From NCBI GenBank assembly GCA_963585895.1, contig OY757921.1:78444834-78508833 (forward strand): a stretch of 64,000 nucleotides of DNA. Reading direction: 5' to 3'. Made by a program: the position numbers and the translations under genes. This DNA comes from Sepioteuthis lessoniana. Taxonomy: Eukaryota; Mollusca; Cephalopoda; Myopsida; Loliginidae. Shown piece after piece: positions 9,896 to 20,589 of the stretch. Each line of letters starts with the position of its first letter. Positions within the stretch are counted from its first letter, which is position 1. Under the pieces are notes generated by a model. It saw only the letters and a list, made by a program, of their open reading frames with translations. It was not told where the DNA came from and searched no databases.

Positions 9896-10790
9896 CCTTA
9901 TATGGAGGTAATAGACTTCAATCTTAAAACCTGAAAATATTCCTCTCTCTCTCTCTCCCTCTCTCTCTCAATTTGAATCAATGATAAAAGGGTTCTGAAA
10001 TCATTTTTCTTGATTAATTCCAAGTGTTCAAGAGAATGAATTACGAATTCTTCGATGTGAAGAATTGCCGACAGCTGAATTCTATTGTGTCAATTTAAAA
10101 ATATATTCCACAAAAAAGAGGTTATATGCGCATAACAACCATTTGTTATCTTATCTGCTCATTCTTAATTTTTAAAAATTATTCAAATCTTTTTTTTGTG
10201 TGTGCCGTGAAACTTTTATGAAGCAATACAAAATGAAAAAAATGTCTTTATAGATATATCCAATAAAGATGTGAAATTTATAATTAAATAATTGTTTGGA
10301 ATATCCTTAAAATAATAGTAAATAATTTCTCGGTGTGCAATTTAAAATTACATTGGTGAACACTCGTTTCGTTTCATAATGCAATAAGATATGAGAATTA
10401 ATGAGTATCCTATCACGATTGCTAGCCAGTCTTGCAGGTTATAAAATGTGCTGATTGTATCCCCAGCAGTAAGAACCGCTTCCCACAAAAATGGATGTTC
10501 TGGGTCTGACACTAAACTGCAACTGCAATTTATCGGACATCCCACAGCATCAGAATATGATACAAGGCCGTTTTATTGTTAGGTCGTGCAGCAGGGGCAA
10601 AAATTCTTAACCCCGTCGGCATTTCCCAAATGAGGGGGGCTGCTCAGGCACCAAACAATAAACTTTGTCCGGCAAATAGGCAAAGACATGGTAGGGGGGC
10701 CACTTGGGCCAAAATATCTTTGTAAGCAAACGCAAACATCCTTTCTCGGACTTAGGTCCAGAGCGTGGCTCCGAAAAGGATCCAATGACA
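9896..10790. other. AT-rich DNA, nothing recognised
   Basis: Includes a (CT)n run at 9942-9970 and otherwise AT-rich DNA. From about 10560 base composition rises toward the RPT-D repeat. A 97-codon frame on the minus strand (10579-10872) has no recognisable domain and overlaps that repeat. Confidence 0.4.
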
Positions 10791-10794
10791 GACT

Positions 10795-11115
10795 TGAGGC
10801 GGTAAGGTCCCTGGTTTCGGCTGGACCACCTTCGGGTGGGTGAGCTGCTTTATTGACTCCTTTGGTCCCCATTTATAGCACTAGACCTTGCTGTCTAGTT
10901 TAAGCAATAAGCAAGCGTACGTGCTTGGACCAAGATTCGGGTCCAAGACCAACTTGGCTCATCAGACTCACATTGCACTAAATGGGTTGATGAGCTCTAT
11001 AGACCAGCAGGGCTCGAGCGTCGCCTACCCCTACCCTTAATCCCCAATTTAATCGGCTTTCAGGTCATTGACCTTGTGTCAAGCTCTGTCTGGTGGGAGG
11101 CAGAGGCAAATATAA
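10795..11115. repeat. RPT-D dispersed repeat, copy 1
   Basis: Shares ordered blocks with 25930-26172: 'accttcgggtgggtgagctgc', 'ctcatcagactcacattgcac', 'tcattgaccttgtgtcaag' and 'ctggtgggaggcagaggca' ending in AAATATA. No tRNA boxes or ORF are clear, so the class is unknown. It could be a SINE body or a non-autonomous element. Confidence 0.6.
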
Positions 11116-11484
11116 ACCACCCAATACGAATACCAGGCGGACGGTCAGAAGATACGCCTCATACTAAACTGCATCTGATAATGAGGTTCAAATTCTGGAG
11201 AGATCTGAGTCCAACTTCATTTCCAGATTCAATACGGTCCAGTATGGTAGTACCTGATAGGATCCTACCAATGGCTCAAATCTATGTGTTTAAACAAGAT
11301 TTGCATTCGATAAAACCGAGCTTAAAAAAGAAACCTCTTTAGAAACAACAACACAAAAATATAAATATATACGTACTGGTTATGATGGGTAAACTGTCAT
11401 TTAAATTACACAAAAATTAAAATAACAATGACATCTTATTTACTCAGATGTATTTACCAAAATTACGTGGAAATATTTTGTTCA
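11116..11484. other. Unassigned spacer
   Basis: No recognised repeat or protein similarity. A plus-strand frame (11076-11342) overlaps RPT-D and has no motif. Confidence 0.35.
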
Positions 11485-11875
11485 GTCGGATAGGGCTGTA
11501 GAATACCCCGACTGCTTATCTGCAGAGGAGTAAGACGCCCCCATCCAAAAAAAAACGAGTTTCTTGGATATGACACTAAATAGTCTGATGATGAGGTTCC
11601 AGTAATGCTGGAGCTTTGGGGAATGCAGAGTACCTCTTCATTGCCATCGCTCCCAGGTCCACTCTGGCATGTAGCACCTGATAGGGCCCTATCTTTGGGT
11701 CAAATAGAAGTAAACTGTATAAATGCTAAATTGAATTGTTTGAAATGGAACTGTTTTTATATGCTAAACTGAATTGTTTGAAACAGAACTGTTTATATGT
11801 ATAAAAATGGATTTGGAATTATTAACCTACAATGGTTGATGTGCCATAATACCAAACCAAACCAAACTATATGAA
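11485..11875 (+). repeat. LR repeat, core plus tail
   Basis: Head (ATAGGGCTGTAGAATAC), core (TAGTCTGATGATGAGGTTCC through TGTAGCACCTGATAGGGCC) and AT-rich units ('tgctaaactgaattgtttga' twice) are followed by the tail 'ttgatgtgccataataccaaacc'. Opposite in orientation to the copy at 9086. Confidence 0.75.
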
Positions 11876-11885
11876 AATATCTTGC

Positions 11886-13190
11886 AATACTATAGATTAA
11901 ATTTATTCAAAGAAATCACCAGAGTCTTCAACCAGGGCATCTAAACGACTTCAGAATCTCCTGCAAGCCTTTCCGACGATCTCCTTGTTTAAATTGGTAA
12001 ACACTGCCGTTACCCTTGCCTTCAGTTCATCTTTGGTATTGTAAATAGTTGTTTTTTTAATCTCTCGCTTACCCCCCCCCCCTACATAATAATCAAGGAG
12101 ATTACAATTTGAGAAGAAGTTAGGCAGCCAAATGTTGAGGGTTTTAATCTTCTCACAACCAAGATTAGGTTCTCCTGATATGGACTCGCATAGAGTCCTA
12201 GTGGCAGATGCAGATTCTTCCAACAGCCACAGTCTCGATCCAGAGCTACACTTACTCAGGTGCGTGATGTAGGCAACCGTGTGGAGTCTGAGGCCATGTG
12301 AAGAGATGACAGAAGGCATAGCATCACTATCGCTAATGAGGACCCCAAACACCATGATGTGAACTGGGTGTTTTGGTTTTCATTACTATCGGGACATCTT
12401 GTGAGTAAAAAACAAGTCGACGATTGTTCTGAGAGTTCACCATCAGATACTGGCAGAAATTTTTCTCATATGAGAAAAAAATATGTTCGGTTAGATGGGA
12501 AGTTTTGCAGCACGGTCTTTCCTCTTGTTCTTGATGACCTGACATAGAAATTTGCCCTTCGTTATCTTGTAAAAGAAATACCAAATATCTTCATGCACTT
12601 CCTGCCTGATAAGAGACTCAGACATTTCCCAGCAAATCAGAATGCGGTACAAGGTCATTCTAAAGTGGGGAGTGATACATAAATCGAAACCTATGTGCAG
12701 CCAAACCAAAAATACTTGATCCTATCGGCATTCCCTAAGCCATGAACTCAACACTGCAAATGGAGACGGCTCTCTTGAGACCAAACTGATGTGACGAAAC
12801 GCTCCATACTACCCACCCGTAACGATGGCATATGTTCGTCTCAGATCAAGCGTAGCTGTCAACCACAGCGGCCAGCTGTGGACCTGATTGATTCGTTGAG
12901 ATCGTTGCCAATCATGGCTTGAATCTCACCCACAAATTCAGAAGTTCTTTCTTTATTAGAACGATCAGAGCGAGGCTTCCGCACCACCGTACCATCCAAA
13001 TCTGCACCATCCTTAGACTGACACCCAAACACAGGGAAATTTTCATAATGGTGATTACTAACCAGTACAAAAAGCCGTTTCCAAATTTCGTGAATTACGC
13101 CCTACTGAGGCTTATTTGCTGCACAGTAGACAAAAACTGAAACAAACAAAGCGCATGCACGAAACTGATAATTAGAAATTATGACAATTT
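11886..13190 (-). pseudogene. IS630/Tc1-mariner-type DDE transposase remnant
   Basis: On the minus strand, fragments appear in the order of one family of animal IS630-like transposases. These are SDRSNKERTSEFVGEI (about 12960), RQEVHEDIWYFFYK with KDRAAKL (12520-12610), FFSYEKNF (about 12480), VPIVMKT, VMVFGVLISDSDAMP (about 12340), LLDYYVGGG (about 12070) and TKDELKA...KACRRF (to 11951). The first catalytic aspartate (normally FSDEKNF) reads Tyr. The QQDSAP block is broken by a stop; the third catalytic position, in LDYY, remains. Several frames are used, so it is dead. Terminal inverted repeats were not found by eye. Confidence 0.7.
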
Positions 13191-13411
13191 ACTCAAGGTA
13201 ACTTGTACAATTAACAGGATTCCTTAAGATCGACGCATAAAATAACCCTAGACGGGTTAGCATGCCGTTAGAATTACTCAATAATCTTTCGTGATTGCAT
13301 TCTCAACGAATATAGACTGTACTGTTATTTCAATTTGATGATTTTTTTAATAATGAAATTATTTATAGTTTCATCTGAATGTGATATAAGAACGTAATCT
13401 TAAATATTTGG
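13191..13411. other. AT-rich spacer with an LR-like end
   Basis: Contains 'cgcataaaataaccctag' with 'gggttagcatgccgtt', a dispersed end-sequence also seen at 28548-28579 and 63352-63386. That suggests another short repeat family. No coding signal. Confidence 0.4.
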
Positions 13412-14800
13412 CCGAGTCGGCTATGGGTGCAGAATACACCGACTGTATCTGTAACATATTGACCTTCGACCCAGCCGTCAATCGAGAAACAAGTGCATCC
13501 GGTCGAAGATATCAGGGTATAACCTTGACTGTGGAGAGGTTGAATTAGGCGCAGGAAGCAGGTGGACGACAAACAATGATATAACCTGGTTCGACAGGAA
13601 GTTCAGGTAGTTTGAGTCAGTTAGTTGAGATTTGAAGCTGGACGAAGCGAGTTGATTTTTGGACCTGGGCGAGGCCAGTCCAGTTATGAACTACAGGATG
13701 CCTACGCGTGGTTGGGTCAGATGGAACAGTCAGCATGGTAGAAATTGTGTGTCTCTCTCTTCGTGTCGAAAAACCAAAAAGTCAAGAAGGTAATAAAAGT
13801 TTCGTACCTGAACTAAAGAAAGTCGTCAGTGTTTCGAGTGTTTCGGGATTCCCTATGTATATTTCACATATTCATATCTTGGTCCTATTTTGGGGAATAT
13901 GCTACACATCTCTGCAAAGGGGTAAGACTCTTCCAACGAGTGTCCTGCGGCCCAATCGGCTGTGGGTATAGAATACACCGACTGCATCTCTGCAGAGGGA
14001 GTAAGATTCTCTCAACGAGGGTCCTGTGACCCAGTCAGCTGTGGGTGTAGAATAGACCGACTGCATCTTTGCAGAGGGGTAAGACACCCCCAACGAGTGG
14101 ACCAGTCGGCTTTAGGTGTAGAATACACCGACTGCATCTCGGCAGAAGGGTAACACTCCCCCAACGAGTGTCCTGAAATGACACTAAACAATCTGATAGT
14201 GAGGCTTCAGTAATGCAGTATGTTTGTGGAATGCAGAGTACCCCCTTATTGCCAGTGCTCCCAGGTCAACTCTGGCCTGAAGTGGTAGTATCTAGTGGTC
14301 AAACAGACCTAAACTGTGTACTTATGCTAAACTGAATAGCTTGAAAAAGAACTGTTTTGACAATTAATCTGTGTGTAAGTAAATAAATGATGTTTAATTG
14401 AATTGTTAGTGATACCTTTCAATATTTGGAACTATTTAACATTTTTGACTCAACTGAAAGATTGAAATAGAAGTGTTTTTATATTTAAACTTTGTACTTA
14501 TGCTAAACTGAATTGTTTGAAATAGAACTATTTATATGTATAAAAATGGAGTTGTCATTAAATAACCTACAATAGTTGAAATGCCATAAAATCCAACCAA
14601 ACCAAATCGTATATATTCAATATATATATGTGTGTATAAAGAGGATTTGGCATTGAATAATCTTCGATTGTTGATATATAATAAAAATCAATCAAACCAA
14701 ATCATATATATTTAAAATATATGTATAAAGAGGATTTGACATTAAATAATCTACAAGGGTTGATATGCCTAAGAGCCAAACCCAACCCAAGCCTTAATGT
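13412..14800 (+). repeat. LR repeat with multiplied head units, split by an LTR
   Basis: The head unit 'gtcggctgtgggtgtagaatacaccgactgc' occurs at 13417, 13955, 14034 and 14106 as tandem units of about 71-79 bp. A recombinant LTR (13450-13906) interrupts the first. Core sequence (14164-14330), AT-rich units (14320-14520) and three tandem tails ending 'aaaccaaaccaaa' (14520-14800) follow. It is the longest LR head array in the window. Confidence 0.75.
13450..13906 (+). mobile_element. Recombinant solo LTR (LTR-3 5' half, LTR-1 3' half)
   Basis: 457 bp, TG...CA, flanked by TATC (13446-13449) and CATC (13907-13910), a one-mismatch target duplication inside LR. The first ~170 bp match LTR-3 (TTGACC...CAGCCGTCAATC, 'ggtataaccttgac'). 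The rest matches LTR-1 (CAGTTAGTTGAGATTTG, GTAATAAAAGTTTCGTACCTG, GTCGTCAGTGTTTCG). The switch is near 13610-13640, where both families contain GAGTCAGTT. Confidence 0.72.
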
Positions 14801-15131
14801 CGACCATATATATTTGCTTGGTGTTTGGCTCTTTAATTTCAGGCACACGAAAAAAGTTACATCTATTTATAATTCAAAAGCTACACATGATAGAGTTAAT
14901 CAAAACTTAAATATAGATGTAATCAAAGAAAAACTCTTGATCAATCTAATTCGCGAGATGTAAATGAATTAAGACACGGAGTTGTAAATAGTAATATATT
15001 AATATGTAAACATATTAACATAACATAATTAAAATATAAAATCCTCGATTTTATATTTATAATCACAATGATTAATAATGATAATAAACTAAACAATAGT
15101 ATGTTTCTGGATACAAATATATATATACATA
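14801..15131. other. AT-rich spacer
   Basis: AT-rich sequence with no repeat or coding match noticed. (AT)n occurs at 15117-15128 next to the SINE-1 tail. Confidence 0.4.
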
Positions 15132-15419
15132 TTTACCCAACCCCTCCGCTCGGGCAGGATACGACACAAAGTCAATTTTTAAGCGGAGTTTAAGAGGTTT
15201 GAATTCAAAGTTTTCCTTCTCCTAGACTAGTTGCCTCACCAAGACTGATGAACCAGTCTGTCCTACTATTTACCCATAGCTGGAGGGAGAATAATTGGAT
15301 TCATACCTTTCCCAAGGGTATTAGTGCTATGTGAAATGCAATTAGCCTGGTCCAGGATTTGAACTCGTGTCACCGTGTCCATTTTCTACGACGACAACCA
15401 TTACACCACAGGCACCTCT
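15132..15419 (-). repeat. SINE-1, near full length
   Basis: Complete on the minus strand from a head with GTGGTGTAATGG and GAGTTCAAATCC to the tail CCCGAGCGGAGGGG. (AT)n lies on both sides (15117-15128, 15428-15452). That fits insertion at, or slippage from, an AT-rich target. It closely resembles 2176 and 62521. Confidence 0.8.
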
Positions 15420-15712
15420 TCATAATTAATATATATATATATATATATATATATCTTATGAAGTTTTAGAAAAACCCTCAAAATTCAGGTCACCCTAGAT
15501 CCCTAACCGAAATTTCATTTGTTTTTTTTTTTTGTTTTTTGTTTTTTTTGTTTTTTTTTTCACTAAGCAAAGACCAGAGTGTTTGTTTTTCTTATCTGGT
15601 TGACAAATGAGATTCAATTCCTGTATCAAGATGTATAGAATTAGAACTCTCTTTTCTTTCACTTTTTTTATGTTATAGCAAACAAACTCTTAAACCCAAT
15701 GAAGGAGATAAG

Positions 15713-15752
<40 letters not shown>

Positions 15753-15760
15753 CATGTCTA
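15420..15760. repeat. (AT)n and poly-T tracts
   Basis: (AT)n at 15428-15452 and 15715-15750, and poly-T with scattered G at 15523-15562. Only low-complexity sequence was seen, apart from an unassigned stretch at 15570-15700. Confidence 0.7.
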
Positions 15761-15761
15761 G

Positions 15762-15804
15762 CCACACTGATTAGTTGTGATTCAACGAAACTGTCTGTCT
15801 GTAG
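15762..15804 (+). ncRNA. Hammerhead-type ribozyme relic 1
   Basis: The order of hammerhead parts is present. Helix I 5' strand CCACA (15762-15766), core CTGATTA (consensus CTGANGA, so the G at position 8 has become T), helix II GTTG-TGATT-CAAC (15774-15786), GAA and a short helix III closing before cleavage-site C15799. Helix I 3' strand TGTAG pairs 4 of 5. Loss of G8, the general acid in known hammerheads, predicts no activity. Not tested. Confidence 0.6.
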
Positions 15805-16066
15805 ATGACAATATGTGCTTCCCCGCTGGAGGTTGAGCACTCTCGCAAAGGAAATACTGGTTGCCACGCGCGTAATGCAAAGCCCTTCTAATGAATTGAG
15901 CACCAGAGAGCTGTTATGAGTATAGGTAAACAAAAGAAAAATGATACATATGCGTAAAAATATCATTGCTTACATCGATATTGCTGATGGCTGTGCGCTG
16001 AAGATATCCAACCGGCGTAAACTCAGCCAGGTCTTCATTCTATCTTTAAGCACCTCGCGTGTTTAG
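15805..16066 (+). other. Unit between two hammerhead relics
   Basis: About 260 bp separate two hammerhead-like motifs in the same orientation (about 305 bp from core to core). Such spacing is seen in tandem Penelope termini or retrozymes. No ORF or tRNA box was recognised in it. Confidence 0.4.
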
Positions 16067-16107
16067 CCCCACTGATGAATTGGAAGACAACAAAACAGTC
16101 TGTGGGG
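16067..16107 (+). ncRNA. Hammerhead-type ribozyme relic 2
   Basis: Core CTGATGA (16072-16078) is intact. Helix II TTG-GAAGA-CAA follows, then AAA where GAA is expected, and CAGTCTGTGGGG. About 4 bases around the cleavage site seem deleted compared with 62398-62441. CCCCA/TGGGG can still form a helix I. It lies at the edge of a mariner inverted repeat. Confidence 0.5.
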
Positions 16108-17010
16108 AACATACGATAAGTTTCCAGACTTTTTTCGTATGGGCACTTTTATTGATAGTACACACAAGAAACTCTATTCCCCTTCGAAGTAATCTCCTCC
16201 GGCTGCAATGCACTTGTTCTACCGTTCCAACAACTTCTGGAAGGCCCCGTAGAAGTCGTCTTGTGTGAGCGTGTCAATGACCTTCGTCACAGCCTCTTTC
16301 ATCTCCTCAATTGTCTCATAACGACAGCCTCTGAGCTTAGGGAATAACCAAAAGTCACAGGGAACAACGTCTGGACTATAGGGACGGAGAGGAATTGTCT
16401 TGATGCCCATCTTGGTCAAATAATCTGTGACAAGGATGGAGTTGTGGACAGGTGCATTGTCTTGGTGGAAATGTCACTGAGCCGATTTGAAGAGTGCTGG
16501 CCTCTTCTGACGGAATCTCTTCCTGAACTCCCTTAAAACCTCAACATTGTAACCCTAACCCTTTGGTCAATCAACTCTGGTGAATTGACTTCCTTACTCC
16601 TCCCACACCTCTCATCATCCCTCACAGACTCCTTGTCTTCCTTGAATCTCTCATGCCACTCAAAAACTGATGCTCGATTCATGCAAAATGGTCAAAAAGC
16701 TGTCTGAAGCATTCCATACGTTTCTCTGGCTTTTTTTTTTCAAATTTTAAAACAGAATTGTATTGCATATCGTTCTTCTAAAGTGTCCTCACGTCCAGAT
16801 TGCCTTTTTGAAATTCACCATCTGTGACAATCAGGGTTTAGTAGGGTGTATTCCAATTGCTGCTGTAGCTGTTCATTTGAACCCGAAATCATAAAAATTG
16901 GTTAGTCATCTCATAAGATGTATAGCTATAAGATATTGAATTTTCAAGAGTCTACGACAATTTTAAATGCCCATACGAAAAAAGTCTGAAAACTTATCGT
17001 ATGCACCTCG
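16101..17010 (-). mobile_element. Mariner-family transposon, deleted and inactive
   Basis: Inverted terminal repeats of about 35 bp (ATACGATAAGTTT...TCGTATGGGCA at 16111-16145, complement at 16968-17002) enclose a minus-strand transposase remnant. An open stretch (16219-16419) reads KMGIKTIPLRPYSPD, PCDFWLFPKLRGC and FQKLLER. Upstream, HQDNAPVHN gives the D-to-D spacing of 34 typical of mariner (D,D34D). A TGA replaces the Trp codon before it, frames are shifted in the N-terminal part, and the segment with the first catalytic Asp is missing. A sister copy lies at 43789-44705. Confidence 0.85.
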
Positions 17011-17917
17011 TATATATATAAGAAGGTCGTTCAGAATGTTCTCTGGTCTCCCTCCTCCAGAGAAACATAGTTTAATATTTTTGTTGTGGCAACAGTCTAG
17101 CACTTTTTATAAAACTAGAAAAAACATTTTTTCTGGTTTTATGGGGAGTGGTTTTGTGTTGCAACAACTAAATAATTCGGCTCTACTCCTTCTTTCTGGG
17201 TGAGACTCGGAACTTTTTGAACGCCCCACTGAATATATTATTATTAAAATGTATCGCTAAAACTGATATTTTCTCTTTTACATTCAATTTTTTTTTTTTA
17301 ATTTTACATTGACGTTCCTATTAAATTCAGAGTATGAAATTGTATCTAATGCAAACACAAATAGTTTGCAAGTAGGCATTGTCCTAAAATGAGTGACATA
17401 AATGTTTGTTTCTAGATAAATATACAAAAGAGCTATAAAAAATTCTAATAAACATGAACGATACGTTGGAAAGCCTTTAAAATGCTTAAACGTAGAGTGT
17501 CCCTACGACTAAGAGCTTGAAATGACATTTTTTTTTCAGTTCCTTCCTTCCCTTTGCATACGAAAAGGAAATTAAAAACATTGGAAGCCTTGTGTGATAT
17601 GAATGCAGCGTCGAATATAAAGCTAAAAGTTATGGTGCATAAGGTAAGTATTCTGAAAAACTTAAGTAAAAAGAAGGGGAAGTAAAATGAATCAGAGAAA
17701 GAGAGAGAGAGATTGAGGGAGATAGAGAGTGTGTATTATATGAATAAGTGTGCGATGTTTGTAGATAACTGTCAAATGTTGTAATGATCTTCAGAAAGTT
17801 ATTTTAAGAAAAATCAGACGAAAGAACAAGAATATTTTTGAGCAAACAATGAGAATGGCAGTTGCAATATCAAAACGAGTGAGGTTTCAGTAATAGTAAG
17901 AAAACAATTAACAAATT

Positions 17918-17953
<36 letters not shown>

Positions 17954-18650
17954 CATACGCAGGTATATATATATATATATATATTGAGGCAGCATTTCCG
18001 CTTTTAAACATGTTTGATTGAATGGGACACTCACTTCGTTTCTCCGTATTTTATCTTTGATCCGTTCAAGTCTTGGTATGAGTTATTTGAGTTCTGGATT
18101 AAATGAATACAGGAAGGTGCCATATGTTTCCCAAGTTCCTTCGGTCCTCAACTGTAGTCATCATTAGAGGAAGGAATAATGAAATGACTAACACAATGAC
18201 GAGTCATAAATATTTATATAAAGAACAGGCGGAAGAACAAGTGGGTGGGGAGAAATTTACGAAAGAAAATAATTTGGGCACAGGTAAGTGGAAGAATTAG
18301 CTGGAAAAGTGTTGAAGGTATTTTAGAATGCGGCTGCTATGTTCGAAGTTGATATGGTTTACGGTAGGTTTGTTAATCTTTGCATAGAGAGCTTCAAGAA
18401 TTTTGAGTTTTTGTTTGTTTTTTTCTTTGTGTAATATGGGGGTGTTTTCAATAGAGAACTTAGAACAACTGGAGATGACGGTAAAACACAACGAACAAGA
18501 ACATAGATGGCGACAAGAGGCGACCGACAAGACGATCGAAGAACGAAGAGAACTGAGATGATGGGCGCTGACCGATCGGCCGAATAATGGTTAAGTAACA
18601 TAACCCAGAATATAATATTAGCTCAGAGATTACTTAAATATCGACGAGAA
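17011..18650. other. AT-rich DNA, unassigned
   Basis: AT-rich with (AT)n and (TG)n at 17926-17985 and a (GA)n at 17698-17725. Frames at 18103-18300 (+) and 18297-18530 (-) show no recognisable domain. No repeat shared with the rest of the window was noticed. Confidence 0.4.
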
Positions 18651-18654
18651 TTTT

Positions 18655-18800
18655 CGAATGAAAGATAAAGGGAAAAATTCACCCTAATCCAAAAGGTTCC
18701 GCAAAAAACATCCCAACCAATTACAGGCCAATAACTCGTTTACCAATAATAAGGGAAATCCTGACTGCGCACGTAACAGGAAAAACTGTTACTTACTTGA
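18655..18800 (+). pseudogene. LINE-A RT N-terminal fragment
   Basis: A frame around 18675-18785 gives PKGSAKNIPTNYRPIT, LPIIREILTAHVTGKT. This is the first conserved block of non-LTR reverse transcriptases (PK.....NYRPI). It is short, flanked by non-LINE sequence, and ends where AT-rich LR-type units begin. Confidence 0.6.
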
Positions 18801-19385
18801 AGGTCAATGGCTATTTCTTGAAAAACAAAAATAATTATATGGTTTCAAGTAACAAATAATAATCCTTCGTAAACAATTATAGCTTCAAGTAACCATTCTT
18901 GATCCAAATAATTTATAGCTATATATAAAGTATTCTAATCTAATACAAATAACTTGCACACAATCTTATGGTTTCATGTATTCTTATCTAATCCAAATAA
19001 GTACATAGTTTTAAGTAATTATTTCTATTCAATAATCGTCATTTGTTTACATAGAGTTATATGGTTTCAAGTAGCAAATGAAAATTCTTAGTAAACAACT
19101 ATATCTTCACGTAAATATTCTTTATAGAAATAATTTACAATTATATAGCATGAATTCTAATCGAATACGAATAATTTTTTTCATTAACCCATAAATAGGA
19201 CCTTAATCTGGAAGTAATAGCAATGAAGAGGTACTCCGCACTTCCCAGAGCTCCAAAACTGAAATTTCAACATCAGATACAGTTTTGTGCAATACCCAGG
19301 ACACGCTTCTTGGTGGGGGTCTCATCCATCTACAAAGGATATAGTCAGCATATTCTAAACCCCACCAATAGGGTGACCAAATCTA
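18800..19385 (-). repeat. LR repeat, AT-rich units plus core
   Basis: Diverged units with 'atggtttcaagtaac' and 'taatccaaataa' (18835-19180) lead into an LR core variant (CCATAAATAGG, 'agtaatagcaatgaagagg', 'ctccaaaactg') and head-like 'ctaaaccccaccaatagg' near 19355-19375. The 3' tail is missing. Confidence 0.6.
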
Positions 19386-19422
19386 AGTTCGTTAAATTAC
19401 TATTCATCACCTTATATGTAAA

Positions 19423-19613
19423 TTTGGTTTGGTTTCTTTGTTTTATGGTATATCAACCTTCATGGGTTATTTAATGCTAAAATCATCCCTGTAGAATAAC
19501 AGTACTGACTTTATTCAACCTATTGCTGGATGGGTTAAGGGAAACTGAAGTTCGCACTCGCTTTCTACGACGTCACAGTCTTGCAAGTTAGCCACTGCAC
19601 CATGAGGAATCCC
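19423..19613 (-). repeat. SINE-2, partly deleted
   Basis: The antisense tail 'tttctttgttttatggtatatcaacc' is followed by a shortened body. The head contains 'ttcgcactcgctttctacgac' and 'gttagccactgcaccatgagga', the tRNA-like box region. A deletion removes most of the AATACCCTTGGGAAA block. Confidence 0.65.
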
Positions 19614-19706
19614 CTTCAATGTAAGTTATATTTGTAGTTGAATCATCGTTGATAAATTGAATTTGAGATAACGTTTAGAAGAATTAGATAAATAAATGAT
19701 CTATTA

Positions 19707-20586
19707 CACTGGTTTACAAAGAAACTGAGGCAAGCACAAAAATACCCGTTTTTACCTAATTTGAGGGTGCTGAATTCAAAATTGAAATCCGTTTTTACTC
19801 ATCACCTCTAGTTTTTTTAGATATGCATAGTGTGCATTTTGTGCATATAAGGTACATAAAGGCGTATGTAAATTAAGGGTTAATTCTAATTTTGTGAGTC
19901 TTATGGCATATTTTTTTAGTTATTATGCACTAAATGTAAGTGATAGCATTACATTATATATATAGTTATAGTTATAGTTATATATCAAGACGGATTTTGA
20001 CAGTTAAGGCAGCAGGTCTCAGTCCACACTCTGGCAGTCATGGGAAGAGGTTGCTAAAGTCTTACGAGGATATGGGGTGCCGAATGTCACTCAAGATTCA
20101 TTTTCTCCATTCCCACCTCAACTTCTTCCCGCCAAACCTTGGAGCAGTGAGTGATGAGCATGGAGAAAGATTCCACCAAGACATTACGAAGATGGAGAGC
20201 AACTATCAAGGCAAATGGAACCCCGGCATGATGGGAGACTTCTGCTGGATGCTCTTGCGTGACATCCTTGAGGCAAAATACACCAGATCTAAGAAAACAC
20301 ACTTTTTACTGTGGTACTATGAATTGTGTAATTGTGTCATCCAAGTATATTGATTCAATCAGTGTTCTTTATCTATCCTGCTTTATCTGTTATAAGCTGC
20401 TGCAACTCTTGAAATATATACATATATTCTCTGTTTATACTAAAATGAGACTATTTAAAAGCCAGAAAACTAGAGGTGATAGAGCAAAACTATTTTTGAA
20501 TTTGAATTCAGCACACCCAAATTAACAAAAAACACCTATCCCCATTCTTGCCTCAGACCAAAAATATATATTTTTGTAAATCAGTG
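19707..20586 (+). mobile_element. CACTG...CAGTG transposon with ~110-bp inverted repeats
   Basis: 880 bp, flanked by TTA (19704-19706 and 20587-20589). The first bases CACTGGTTTACAAA mirror the last TTTGTAAATCAGTG. Inverted similarity continues for about 110-130 bp, including GAGGCAAG, GTGCTGAATTC and CACCTCTAG on the left with their complements at 20463-20560. Terminal CACTG with a 3-bp duplication recalls CACTA/EnSpm-type transposons. The superfamily is my inference. The interior holds one recognisable protein segment (20040-20300). Confidence 0.75.
19988..20353 (+). pseudogene. Conserved transposon-associated protein fragment
   Basis: The frame includes SYEDMGCRMSLKIHFLHSHL, DEHGERFHQDITKMES, YQGKWNPGMMGDFCWMLLRD and EAKYTRSK. 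I recognise this as the C-terminal part of an uncharacterised protein found in many copies in arthropod and mollusc genomes. It is usually unannotated and probably transposon-derived. The conserved His/Asp/Glu-rich segment is open for about 100 codons here. No upstream catalytic part is present, so this is a deletion derivative. Its function is unknown to me. Confidence 0.6.
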
Positions 20587-20589
20587 TTA

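Noticed and set aside
20040-20353. Host gene exon
   Set aside because: It lies wholly inside a transposon with long inverted repeats and a TTA duplication, and the protein family is multi-copy.
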